Part shown: positions 9,001 through 15,671 of the stretch, one piece after another | How positions within the stretch are numbered: the stretch's first letter is position 1 | Layout: each line of letters begins with the position of its first letter | Virus record (IMG/VR): IMGVR_UViG_3300043410_000484 | Coordinates: 1 to 22,794 of that record | Length of the DNA: 22,794 nt | Reading direction: 5' to 3' (one strand) | From: a virus | The notes under the pieces: generated by a model | Told to the model about the DNA's origin: nothing | Databases searched by the model: none | The model's input: only the letters and a program-made list of their open reading frames with translations | Position numbers and translations under genes: made by a program

Positions 9001-11344
9001 CACTGCTGTTGGTACAAACAATGCAATGTTCCAACTCTCCAACACAGCGGGCGGGTTCAACACAACATACACCAACACAATTGCAATTGGGTTGTTGGCG
9101 GGAAAAATAAATTTGTATGGTGTTGCCGGAACTGGTATCACAAGTACAGGCTCATCCTATGCTACATCGACATGGACTCATGTTGCTTTGGTTCGCAGTA
9201 GCGGTGTCACAAAACTTTATATAAATGGTGTGCTTGACACAACAGTAGGAACTGCGGGTTCTATTACTGACACAACAAGTTACACAATGCAATACGTTGT
9301 GGTTGGTGGCTATTACAGCACAGCGTATCTTTGGAATGGATATGTTTCAAACTTGCGTGTTGTCAAAGGCACTGCTGTTTACACTGCGGCATTTACCCCG
9401 CCTACAACGCCCCTAACGGCAATTACCAATACATCACTATTGACTTGCCAATCAGCCACGCACATAGACAATAGCTCAAACGCATTCACGTTGACACAAA
9501 ACGGTGACGCTGTCCCTCGTCAGTTCAACCCATTTGGTTTTACAAACACGACAACGGGTACAGCTTACACGCCTGCGCTGTATGGTGGCTCAGCATACTT
9601 TGACGGCACTGGTGACTATATTACTGCGCCGACTAATGCAGCGGCATTTAGCTTTGCTACAGGTGACTTTACAGCCGAGATGCAGCTTTATCCGACAGCA
9701 TTTGCCAGCTATAAATCTTTGTGGGGGTGCAGTTCTGGAGCAGCATCATCTACAGGATTCCATACAGGTTTGAACGCAAGCGGCAACGTGTTTATTTACA
9801 GCGCAAGTGCGTTTAAAGTTACCACATCAAATGCAATGAACTTGAACGCGTGGAACCATGTAGCGTTTGTTCGTAACGGCACAGCGCTTAATATTTATAT
9901 CAATGGTGTTTTGGGTGGTACATGGACGCTGACAACTCAAACGTTCACAGATAGCGCTGGCTGGTTTGGCGCAGCTCCCGGTTTAGCTAGTGAATATTAC
10001 ACTGGGTATTTGAACGACTTGAAAATTACTAAAGGCACAGCCCTTTACAAAGCCAGTTTTGTACCGCCACTTGCACCATTAACAGCTACAGCAGGTACTT
10101 CACTTTTGCTCAACATGGACAAAGGCGGCGTGGCAGACAGCAGCCGTTCAAACGATTTAGAGACTGTTGGTGATGCAAAGATCAATTACGAGACACCATA
10201 CGCTGGGTCTTACTACAGTAACTACTTTGACGGTACTGGTGATTATTTAGAAGCAGCGTCAAATGCAGCATTTGCTTTGCCGGGCGATTTTACTTTTGAG
10301 CTTTGGTTTAGATCAAACAACACTGGAGCAACTAGTCAATGGTGTGAAGTTCCAGTTAGTAATGGAATACAAATATATTACAGCGGTACTCAAATTTTTG
10401 TTTCTGCTTATGGTGTAAGTGCTTTAATCACATATACATACACTATGCCTCTTGGGGTGTGGACACATTTAGCAGTAGTTCGTAGTGGTACGGGAACAAG
10501 TAATCTGGTACTGTATATAAATGGTGTTTCAGTAGCGACTGCTACAAGTACTTTATCGTTTGCACAAGGCGCGTTTCGAATTGGCGGAACAAGTTACTAT
10601 TTCAACGGAAACATTTCAAATGCTCGTTTGGTCAAAGGTACAGCTGTATATACATCTGCCTTTACACCTTCAACTACACCTCTGACCGCAATCAGTGGTA
10701 CGTCACTCTTAACCTGTCAATCCAAATCGTTTGTGGATAACAGCACAAACGCGTTCACTATTACAAGGAATGGCGACACTGCGGTCAAATCGTTTAACCC
10801 ATTCCAGAAAAACACGTACAGCAGTATGTATTTTGACGGTACGGGTGACTACCTAACTTCTGCTAACAATTTAATCAGCGATTTTGGTACCGGTGACTTT
10901 ACTGTCGAATTCTGGATGAACGCCAGTGCCGCAGGCACATATGTTTGCGTTGTAGGCACACAAGCTGTCTCCGGAAATACAACTGCCGGTATGTGGCGTA
11001 TCAGTAACAGATTAAATTCTGTTAATGGTATTTATTTTAACTACAGTACTGGTAGTGCTTTTACAGATATAACATTCAGCACAACCAATTACAACGATAA
11101 CGCATGGCATCACGTAGTTGCCTGCCGAACCAGTAACTCGTTAAAAATGTATGTAGACGGAGTGTCTGTTGGTACCGCTACAACAGTTTCTCAAAGTTTA
11201 ACTTCTGGTAAAAATTTGCAGGTTGGATACCAAGCGCAAGACCTTGTTTACTACACAGGTTATATTGCAGACCTACGGATTACCAAGTCTGCTCGTTACT
11301 CAGCCAACTTCACACCGCCAACAGCACCACTGCCTACAGCATAA
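6092..11344 (+). CDS. Giant adhesin with eight LamG-like (concanavalin A-like) domains
   Basis: A 1750-residue protein built from eight tandem LamG/Laminin_G_3-type beta-sandwich domains. Each begins with YFDGTGDYL (residues 71, 291, 519, 725, 940, 1169, 1378, 1580; copy 6 has YI). Each continues 'f.iE.W.y', 'WnHvA.vR.g....yiNGv' and ends 'g.isN.R.vKGTALYtA.FtP'. Linkers of about 50 residues ('sLLTCQS...DNS.NAfaIt.nGDa...FsPF') join them. LamG domains commonly bind glycans or proteins, so this is a probable receptor-binding fibre or surface adhesin. There is no signal peptide, as expected for a virion protein. It starts in a TAATG overlap with its small neighbour. Confidence 0.88.
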   Translation: MFLTHALRAIYRAAVVTGDSLWKYVTLLLSGTPPANTFVSDNSNNSLVITPNGDARPSNFSPYTPGYYSNYFDGTGDYLITSNIGSITGNFTIEYWYYPQVPTNTWYPYVFGSNTPWITGIGMSYTTQTTVSDATTFDLSVAGVSATVSTFGTIKNKWNHIAVVRSGSTITAYLNGVSAATLTNSSTIPTTTFYIGGTDEGGSYDNHAMKGNISNFRIVKGTALYTASFTPSTTPLTAVSGTSLLTCQSNRLIDTSPNNFAITKNGDTTVSGFQPFATPTSANINTLYSTYFDGTGDYLTAASNAAFVMGTSDWTIEGWVYVVNVGTNYPVILSNQTASFTTGSISLTASNVSSGPSKFVFSAYDVNAGSTLVSSATNSTNTWYHVAVVRNGTNLTMYRNGTSVATTTISAGVTFNFSSTGLCIGGGNWDGAQSYFTGNISNFRIVKGTALYTANFTPPTADLTAISGTSLLTCQSSTTRDNSTNAFAITSNGDARPIPVSPFTQTTTAINTTYLGSAYFDGTGDYLVGPTSNANLLVGTGDFTIEYWAYKTTSAALGTVVSFGSGTGNLRHFIDGVTPSLWNGASAIGNGNTITINTWTHIVLQRSGTTIRFYTNGVSSTPITSASNFSAGTINIGGEGASNSFPGYITNFRFIRGTALYSANFDPPAQPLTAVTNTQLLACQTNQPATNKMFVDNSGSNLPITQAGNTTQGTFSPYSANWSNYFDGTGDYLQIPDNAAFVVGTGDFTIEAWIYPTQVAASEAPIFKLHSTGSIIELRQNTNKLDCHLAQVDSSVTVSTGTVAMAVNTWNHVAFVRTGTTTYTFVNGVLDQTKTSQTQNLTTTVTTKRIAANQTAAFFFTGYISNFRFVKGTALYTAAFTPSTTPFTATSSTSVLTCQSPSLIDNSPNALAITKAGDVSVQRFSPFSPIIQTPTTYSTYFDGTGDYLTATGSAAFTLGTGDFTIECWFYTAVGTNNAMFQLSNTAGGFNTTYTNTIAIGLLAGKINLYGVAGTGITSTGSSYATSTWTHVALVRSSGVTKLYINGVLDTTVGTAGSITDTTSYTMQYVVVGGYYSTAYLWNGYVSNLRVVKGTAVYTAAFTPPTTPLTAITNTSLLTCQSATHIDNSSNAFTLTQNGDAVPRQFNPFGFTNTTTGTAYTPALYGGSAYFDGTGDYITAPTNAAAFSFATGDFTAEMQLYPTAFASYKSLWGCSSGAASSTGFHTGLNASGNVFIYSASAFKVTTSNAMNLNAWNHVAFVRNGTALNIYINGVLGGTWTLTTQTFTDSAGWFGAAPGLASEYYTGYLNDLKITKGTALYKASFVPPLAPLTATAGTSLLLNMDKGGVADSSRSNDLETVGDAKINYETPYAGSYYSNYFDGTGDYLEAASNAAFALPGDFTFELWFRSNNTGATSQWCEVPVSNGIQIYYSGTQIFVSAYGVSALITYTYTMPLGVWTHLAVVRSGTGTSNLVLYINGVSVATATSTLSFAQGAFRIGGTSYYFNGNISNARLVKGTAVYTSAFTPSTTPLTAISGTSLLTCQSKSFVDNSTNAFTITRNGDTAVKSFNPFQKNTYSSMYFDGTGDYLTSANNLISDFGTGDFTVEFWMNASAAGTYVCVVGTQAVSGNTTAGMWRISNRLNSVNGIYFNYSTGSAFTDITFSTTNYNDNAWHHVVACRTSNSLKMYVDGVSVGTATTVSQSLTSGKNLQVGYQAQDLVYYTGYIADLRITKSARYSANFTPPTAPLPTA
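6807..6840 (+). repeat. 34-base exact repeat, copy 1 (linker after LamG 1)
   Basis: Begins TCAGTGGTACGTCACTCTTA and ends GTCAATCCAA. It is identical to 10692-10725, encoding SGTSLLTCQS in both linkers. Other linkers encode nearly the same peptide with different codons, so this identity points to recent exchange rather than selection on the protein. Confidence 0.9.
10692..10725 (+). repeat. 34-base exact repeat, copy 2 (linker after LamG 7)
   Basis: Exact copy of 6807-6840, 3.9 kb downstream in the same frame of the LamG gene. Sequence identity breaks down on both sides. Confidence 0.9.
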
Positions 11345-11353
11345 AGGTATAGC

Positions 11354-11836
11354 ATGACTACGCAAATCATATCCCCCAACGTTGATGCTACGTTCTTGGC
11401 CACGTTGGCAACGTTGACGGGTAACCAGACGCTGACCAACAAAACGCTGAAGTCTCCGTTTGAAACTGTGACGGTGTCGGCTTCGGCACCTGCGGCTACG
11501 ACGCAGTTTGATGTGTTAACTCAGAGCATTCTGTACTACACAGGCAACTCAACGACTAACTTCACGTGGAACGTGCGAGGCAACAGCGGCACAACGCTAG
11601 ACTCTTTGCTGCAAACAGGTCAGTCAACAACGCTAATTTTGATTGTGACCAACAGCACAACGGCGTATTACCCAACAGCATTTACGGTGGATACCGTCAC
11701 TGTAACGCCTAAGTATCCTGGCGGGTCGCCCATCACAGCCGGTAGTGCCAGTGCACTGGATATCTACACCCTGACGCTTATCAAGACAGCCGCAGCTACA
11801 TACACTGCGCTTGTGTCTCAGATTAAATACGCCTAA
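11354..11836 (+). CDS. Small beta-rich fibre-associated structural protein
   Basis: A 160-residue protein, AAAGG 7 bases before ATG. The N-terminus includes 'TLTGNQTLTNKTLKSPFETV', a common phage fibre motif ('tLsNKTL.sP'). The rest is Thr/Ser-rich predicted beta strand, ending 'YTLTLIKTAAATYTALVSQ', similar in plan to the product at 5733-6092. It lies between the LamG adhesin and the collar-type fibre, again pairing a small beta protein with a large fibre. Probably virion-associated; specific role unknown. Confidence 0.65.
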   Translation: MTTQIISPNVDATFLATLATLTGNQTLTNKTLKSPFETVTVSASAPAATTQFDVLTQSILYYTGNSTTNFTWNVRGNSGTTLDSLLQTGQSTTLILIVTNSTTAYYPTAFTVDTVTVTPKYPGGSPITAGSASALDIYTLTLIKTAAATYTALVSQIKYA

Positions 11837-11838
11837 CC

Positions 11839-12969
11839 ATGTTATCCGTCAAAAGTTCATTCGGCGGGTTTACTTCACCTTACGTCTATGCGATCCCTGC
11901 TGATACTGTTATTTTTTATAATGGCACTTATTCTGCTGCAGTAGACGGCTGGGATATTTATAGTGCTGCGGCCAGTAAATTTATTGTTGGCACTGCTACG
12001 CAGTCTGAGATTGCTACAACCACTGCAGCCAGTGGGAGTACTGTTGCTACAGCATCTGGGCTAGGTACCGCAGGCGCACACTATGGAAGTGCTGTTTCTG
12101 CAACTGGTGGCGCAGGCACTGCTGACAGCAACCTTGTCACAGCCGGTAATCACACGCATACAGTAACCCCGTCTACAGTCACAGTCAGTACTGAGATGAA
12201 GCCGATCAGTACAACAATTACCATGCTGCGCACTGCCACGGAGCAAAGGTTCTTTCCTGCCAATACCATCCATATCAATGGAACCAATTTGGTTAGCGGG
12301 TCTCAAAAGTTGGCAGCAACATCTGACCGCTATATATCTGGCGGCAGTTCAGTTACAGACAACGCAGCAGCTACGCATACGCCTACGTTCACGGTTTCAT
12401 CCTACAGTTCTGGAAGCCATTCACACCTTCAGTATGTTGGAAGCGGTGCACAAATGACTGGCGCAACATCCGGAACAAGCCAGCCTGCGTATGTTTCTGC
12501 GTCTTCAACTTCACATTCTCATGTGCTGACTGGGTCTGCTTCAATCACTGCCCTTAAAGGCAAACTGTTGAAACTGTGGATTGCAGCGTCACGACAGATA
12601 CCCCAGAACGCCACCATCGTCATGTATTGCGGAAACCTTTCCTTACTTCCACCTTACTGGAAAGTATGTGACGGAACCAACGGCACAATAGACATGCAAG
12701 GGTACTTCCTTGGGTACGCCACGTCTTCTGCCACAGCGCATGGTGCGATTACCAGTGCTTCAACAACTTATGCGACCACGGTTCCTACGGCAGCATCGGA
12801 CAACTTTACCCATGCTCACTTTACTTTGAGCAGCAGCATTTATTCGTTCTTGTACATTCCTCACGCGTCTACTTCGTTCCCCCATACACATACAGTATCT
12901 GGTGCGACTTTGACAACTGATGCGCTTCCTGCAAACATCAAACTTGCTTTTATCCAATTGGTTATCTAG
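11839..12969 (+). CDS. Tail-collar-like short fibre with five His-x-His motifs
   Basis: A 376-residue protein. Residues about 255-295 ('NATIVMYCG......YWKVCDGTNGTIDMQGYFLG') match the phage tail collar pattern ('gaIvmwaG....gW..CDGt.gtpdLrgrF'), as in T4 short fibre gp12. Five HxH motifs occur at residues 105/107, 194/196, 226/228, 325/327 and 349/351. In trimeric fibres such as T4 gp12 and gp37, HxH motifs from three chains coordinate metal ions along the fibre axis. So this is likely a trimeric, metal-stabilised host-binding fibre. ATG lies 2 bases after the previous stop, with no good ribosome site, suggesting coupled translation. A chaperone-like gene follows. Confidence 0.78.
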   Translation: MLSVKSSFGGFTSPYVYAIPADTVIFYNGTYSAAVDGWDIYSAAASKFIVGTATQSEIATTTAASGSTVATASGLGTAGAHYGSAVSATGGAGTADSNLVTAGNHTHTVTPSTVTVSTEMKPISTTITMLRTATEQRFFPANTIHINGTNLVSGSQKLAATSDRYISGGSSVTDNAAATHTPTFTVSSYSSGSHSHLQYVGSGAQMTGATSGTSQPAYVSASSTSHSHVLTGSASITALKGKLLKLWIAASRQIPQNATIVMYCGNLSLLPPYWKVCDGTNGTIDMQGYFLGYATSSATAHGAITSASTTYATTVPTAASDNFTHAHFTLSSSIYSFLYIPHASTSFPHTHTVSGATLTTDALPANIKLAFIQLVI

Positions 12970-12978
12970 GGGTTTACC

Positions 12979-13485
12979 ATGACTCAATACGTCTTTATTG
13001 ATTTTTACAACAACACCGCTTCTTGCCGAATCGACAACGTTGAGCATGCGTTTTCCTCTACCGACGCATTTAAGTATGGTGCGGGTTTTCCCTACTCTGA
13101 AACCATGCAGCTGGTGTCATATGAGCCCGGTCGCAGTATTTACGTGGTTGAGTTCACGGGTGGTAAGTCTGAGCATGGCCCAGATTTGCATGCGATTGTT
13201 TGGATCAAAGAGAACTTAGACAAGATCAAAGCTGCAGCCATTCAAGACTTGGCTGAGCATCCTCCATACCCCCCGCTTACCCTTGTGGACGCACGCAACG
13301 CCAAGTTGTACGCCACCGACTGGGTACTACAGCGCAAACAAGAAGAAGACCTGTTGGGTATTCCCAACACAATGTCAGCAGAGAAATTTACTGCTGTACT
13401 GGCATACCGCCAAGCCTTACGCGACATAACCAAGACGTATTCTGATATAAAGACAGTGGTGTGGCCAACCGACCCACTTTCTTAA
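12979..13485 (+). CDS. Tail assembly chaperone-like protein
   Basis: A 168-residue protein (AGGGGT upstream of ATG). The C-terminal half has 'R.akLyatDWvlqR..EedLLG......e...avlaYRQALRDI......vvWPtdP'. This is the recognisable signature of phage tail assembly chaperone / fibre assembly proteins (Phage_tail_APC-type). Such proteins are usually encoded right after the fibre they fold, here the collar-type HxH fibre. The N-terminal half (1-95) is not recognised and may contact the fibre. Confidence 0.72.
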   Translation: MTQYVFIDFYNNTASCRIDNVEHAFSSTDAFKYGAGFPYSETMQLVSYEPGRSIYVVEFTGGKSEHGPDLHAIVWIKENLDKIKAAAIQDLAEHPPYPPLTLVDARNAKLYATDWVLQRKQEEDLLGIPNTMSAEKFTAVLAYRQALRDITKTYSDIKTVVWPTDPLS

Positions 13486-13494
13486 AGGATACCT

Positions 13495-14559
13495 ATGAAA
13501 ATTGCCGTATACGCCATCAGTAAAAACGAGGAACAATTCGTACAACGTTTCTGTGAGTCAGCCAAAGATGCCGATCTTATTCTTATCGCTGATACTGGTT
13601 CTACAGACAATACTGCTAGTCTGGCCCGTTCTCTGGGTGCTACAGTGTATGACATCTCCGTTAGACCTTGGCGTTTCGACAAGGCGCGTGACACTGCCCT
13701 TAATTTAATCCCTGCCGACTTTGACGTGTGTATCTCTCTTGACTTGGACGAAGTCATGGAGCCGGGCTGGAGACAAGAGATTGAGCGTGTATGGACAGAG
13801 CAGACAACACGCCTGCGCTACAAGTTTGACTGGGGCTGTGGTATCAGTTTCTTCTACGAGAAGATTCATCACCGCACTGGATACCACTGGCACCACCCAG
13901 TTCATGAGTACCCCCGTGCTGACAACCGCACCAAGGAAGTCTACGCACACACAGACATGCTGCTGGTAAGCCATCACCCAGACAATAACAAGTCTCGTGG
14001 CCAGTACATGCCGCTCCTAGAGTTGGCTGTGGCAGAAGACCCACGCTGCCCACGTAATGCGTTTTACCATGCCCGTGAGTTGACGTTCTATTCCCGCTGG
14101 CAAGAAGCCATTACTGCGCTTGAGAAGTACCTTGCCATGCCTGAGGCTAACTGGCAGAACGAGCGTTGCTACGCCATGCGCTTATTGTCTAAGTCACACG
14201 ATGAACTTGGCCATGTTGAAGAAGCCATGAAGTGGGCACGCCTTGCTGTTGCCGAGGCCCCCGGTACTCGTGAGCCATGGGTTGAATTGTCTATGCAGTG
14301 CTACCGCCGTAGCATGTGGGCGGAGTCTTACGCTGCTGCGCTGTCTGCGCTCGAGATCAAAGATAAAGCACTCGTGTATACGATGGACCCGTCGGTGTGG
14401 ACTGAGAAGCCATACGACCTTGCCAGCATTGCTGCTTGGAATCTTGGCCTCAAAGATTCTGCTATCGAGTTTTGCAAAAAAGCTCTAGAATTCAATCCTA
14501 CGGACAGCAGGCTTATTGCTAACCTTGCGTCTATGAACCCTACCGTGGAGTCGACATGA
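13495..14559 (+). CDS. Family 2 glycosyltransferase with C-terminal TPR-like repeats
   Basis: A 354-residue protein (AAAGGAT ribosome site). The N-terminal GT-A domain shows the nucleotide-binding start 'IAVYAISKNEEQFV', the GT2 motif A32-DTGSTDNT-40, and the metal-binding D83-L-D85-E86. Residues about 180-345 are helical with TPR-like spacing ('AFYHARELTFYSRWQEAITA', 'SHDELGHVEEAMKWARLAV', 'AWNLGLKDSAIEFCKKAL'). GT2-TPR fusions are known among protein and peptide glycosyltransferases, such as the SunS type, where TPRs mediate assembly. It lies in the fibre locus, so its acceptor may be a virion protein or a host surface glycan. No membrane segment, so it should act in the cytoplasm. Confidence 0.88.
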   Translation: MKIAVYAISKNEEQFVQRFCESAKDADLILIADTGSTDNTASLARSLGATVYDISVRPWRFDKARDTALNLIPADFDVCISLDLDEVMEPGWRQEIERVWTEQTTRLRYKFDWGCGISFFYEKIHHRTGYHWHHPVHEYPRADNRTKEVYAHTDMLLVSHHPDNNKSRGQYMPLLELAVAEDPRCPRNAFYHARELTFYSRWQEAITALEKYLAMPEANWQNERCYAMRLLSKSHDELGHVEEAMKWARLAVAEAPGTREPWVELSMQCYRRSMWAESYAAALSALEIKDKALVYTMDPSVWTEKPYDLASIAAWNLGLKDSAIEFCKKALEFNPTDSRLIANLASMNPTVEST

Positions 14560-14915
14560 TCGGACGTCTGATCGCACTGTTGTTCTTAAGCCGCGAATAC
14601 GCGCACAGAGCACACTTACGTACAACGAGTTTCGCCCAGCACATGGCGTTGGGTGAGTTCTACGCCAGCATTGTAGAAATTGCTGACTCACTGACCGAAG
14701 CCTACCAAGGACGCCACGGCATCGTTGAGGATATCCCCATGCTGGAAGAAACAGACAAAGGCGACCCCGCTGATGTTTTAGCACGCCACTTGGATTCTGT
14801 AGAAAAGATTCGCTACACAGCAATCAACAAAACAGATACAGCTCTTCAGAACATCGTTGATGAAGCCGTTGCTGAATATTTGAGCACTCTGTACAAACTA
14901 CGGAACTTGAAGTGA
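14556..14915 (+). CDS. DUF5856-like small helical protein, possibly ferritin/Dps-like
   Basis: A 119-residue protein starting in an ATGA overlap with the glycosyltransferase (GGAG 6 bases upstream of ATG). It has the conserved pattern 'REYAHRAHLRTTSFAQHMAL' then 'FYasIveiaDsLtEAYQGR'. His20, His29, Asp44 and Glu48 lie on predicted helices with a D-x-x-x-E spacing, like the ferroxidase ligands of Dps proteins. The length is shorter than typical Dps (about 150-160). I infer a four-helix ferritin-like fold; metal binding is not shown. Similar proteins occur in several phage structural regions. Confidence 0.65.
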   Translation: MIGRLIALLFLSREYAHRAHLRTTSFAQHMALGEFYASIVEIADSLTEAYQGRHGIVEDIPMLEETDKGDPADVLARHLDSVEKIRYTAINKTDTALQNIVDEAVAEYLSTLYKLRNLK

Positions 14916-15148
14916 TGGACAACCAACAGATATTTAACTTTGTAGTAGCCATCGCGGCCTTCTTGGCCGTATTTGTGTTTAACCAAACGACTCGCAAGAT
15001 TCAGAAGCTGGAAGATGACGCCAGTTCTTTGCGAGAAAGTCTGCTGAAAGACTACGTCCAAAAGGACGACTATAAGTCTGACATTGCAGAAATCAAAACC
15101 ATTCTGAGACAAATATTTGACAAGCTAGATTCAAAACAAGACAAATGA
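14915..15148 (+). CDS. Small membrane protein with coiled-coil tail
   Basis: 77 residues from ATG 14915, which overlaps the previous stop (TGATG); a GTG one codon upstream is less likely. A single membrane helix spans residues 6-23. A charged amphipathic, probably coiled-coil segment follows (26-70, 'KIQKLEDDASSLRESLL', 'IAEIKTILRQIFDKL'). This layout is common for small phage proteins near lysis genes (holin-associated or spanin-like). I cannot assign a specific function. Confidence 0.7.
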   Translation: MDNQQIFNFVVAIAAFLAVFVFNQTTRKIQKLEDDASSLRESLLKDYVQKDDYKSDIAEIKTILRQIFDKLDSKQDK

Positions 15149-15149
15149 A

Positions 15150-15437
15150 ATGCGCTGGCTGCTCCTACCATTGTTGCTGTTATTGGCAGGGGCTAGTGCA
15201 AAACCGCCTTGTCTAGTTGTTGACTTTTATAACGTAAGCTGGATCAGTGAGCCCACAAGAAGGCACATGGAATTGTCTCGGTGGCTTACAACAAATGGAG
15301 ATAATTGTTCATCTGAAGACATGGCTTTAATATGGAATCGTTTGGCAGAGTGGGCTGGAGTGGCTGATTCTGCTGAACTCAGGGGCAAGGTTCTTTACTA
15401 CTACGCTCGAGCGCGAGAAAGAGAGGACAAGAAATGA
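15150..15437 (+). CDS. Secreted small protein (function unknown)
   Basis: A 95-residue protein with a clear Sec signal peptide: MRW, a Leu-rich core (residues 4-13), and a likely cleavage after ASA at residue 17. The mature part has two Cys (21 and in TNGDNCSSE) that could form a disulfide, and a charged C-terminus (YYYARAREREDKK). No lipobox. It begins 1 base after the preceding stop. Export to the periplasm in a phage lysis/envelope block suggests a role at the host envelope, but the family is not recognised. Confidence 0.65.
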   Translation: MRWLLLPLLLLLAGASAKPPCLVVDFYNVSWISEPTRRHMELSRWLTTNGDNCSSEDMALIWNRLAEWAGVADSAELRGKVLYYYARAREREDKK

Positions 15438-15670
15438 TTGACAAGATCAGACTGTTCCCGATTGTTGATGCCAGTGGATACCCTCAGAAAATTGATGGTA
15501 CCCAAAGACGAATTGAAAAGCACCAAGAAGAACATCGTGCAATAGTTAAATCGGCCAAAGCAGAACAGAAAATTCAAGACCTGCTGTTTGAGTTGTATTG
15601 CAAGAAGGCCGAACAAAATAGGATTAGGCTGGAAATATTCCAGAATCGTAAACTAGACATCTACGTATAA
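15434..15670 (+). CDS. Small charged helical protein (function unknown)
   Basis: A 78-residue protein starting in an ATGA overlap, with GAGG upstream. Residues about 22-75 are strongly charged and predicted helical ('RRIEKHQEEHRAIVKSAKAE', 'ELYCKKAEQNRIRLEIFQ'). No signal peptide or membrane helix. Placed between two exported or membrane proteins. Family not recognised. Confidence 0.6.
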   Translation: MIDKIRLFPIVDASGYPQKIDGTQRRIEKHQEEHRAIVKSAKAEQKIQDLLFELYCKKAEQNRIRLEIFQNRKLDIYV

Positions 15671-15671
15671 C

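Larger units (their letters stand above)
6302..11319 (+). repeat. Array of eight LamG-like coding repeats
   Basis: Repeat units begin at 6302, 6962, 7646, 8264, 8909, 9596, 10223 and 10829, giving spacings of 605-687 bases. Unit borders are the best conserved DNA: TTTGACGGTACTGGTGATTA-like at the front and GTCAAAGGCACAGC-like at the back. The interiors differ strongly. Several interiors (for example 6302-6770, 6962-7440 and 10230-10660) look clearly more A+T-rich than the linkers between them. Confidence 0.88.

Noticed and set aside
6092-11344. Diversity-generating retroelement using the LamG interiors as variable regions
   Set aside because: No reverse transcriptase gene or template-like near copy with A-to-N differences is visible; divergence is spread over all bases and includes length changes.
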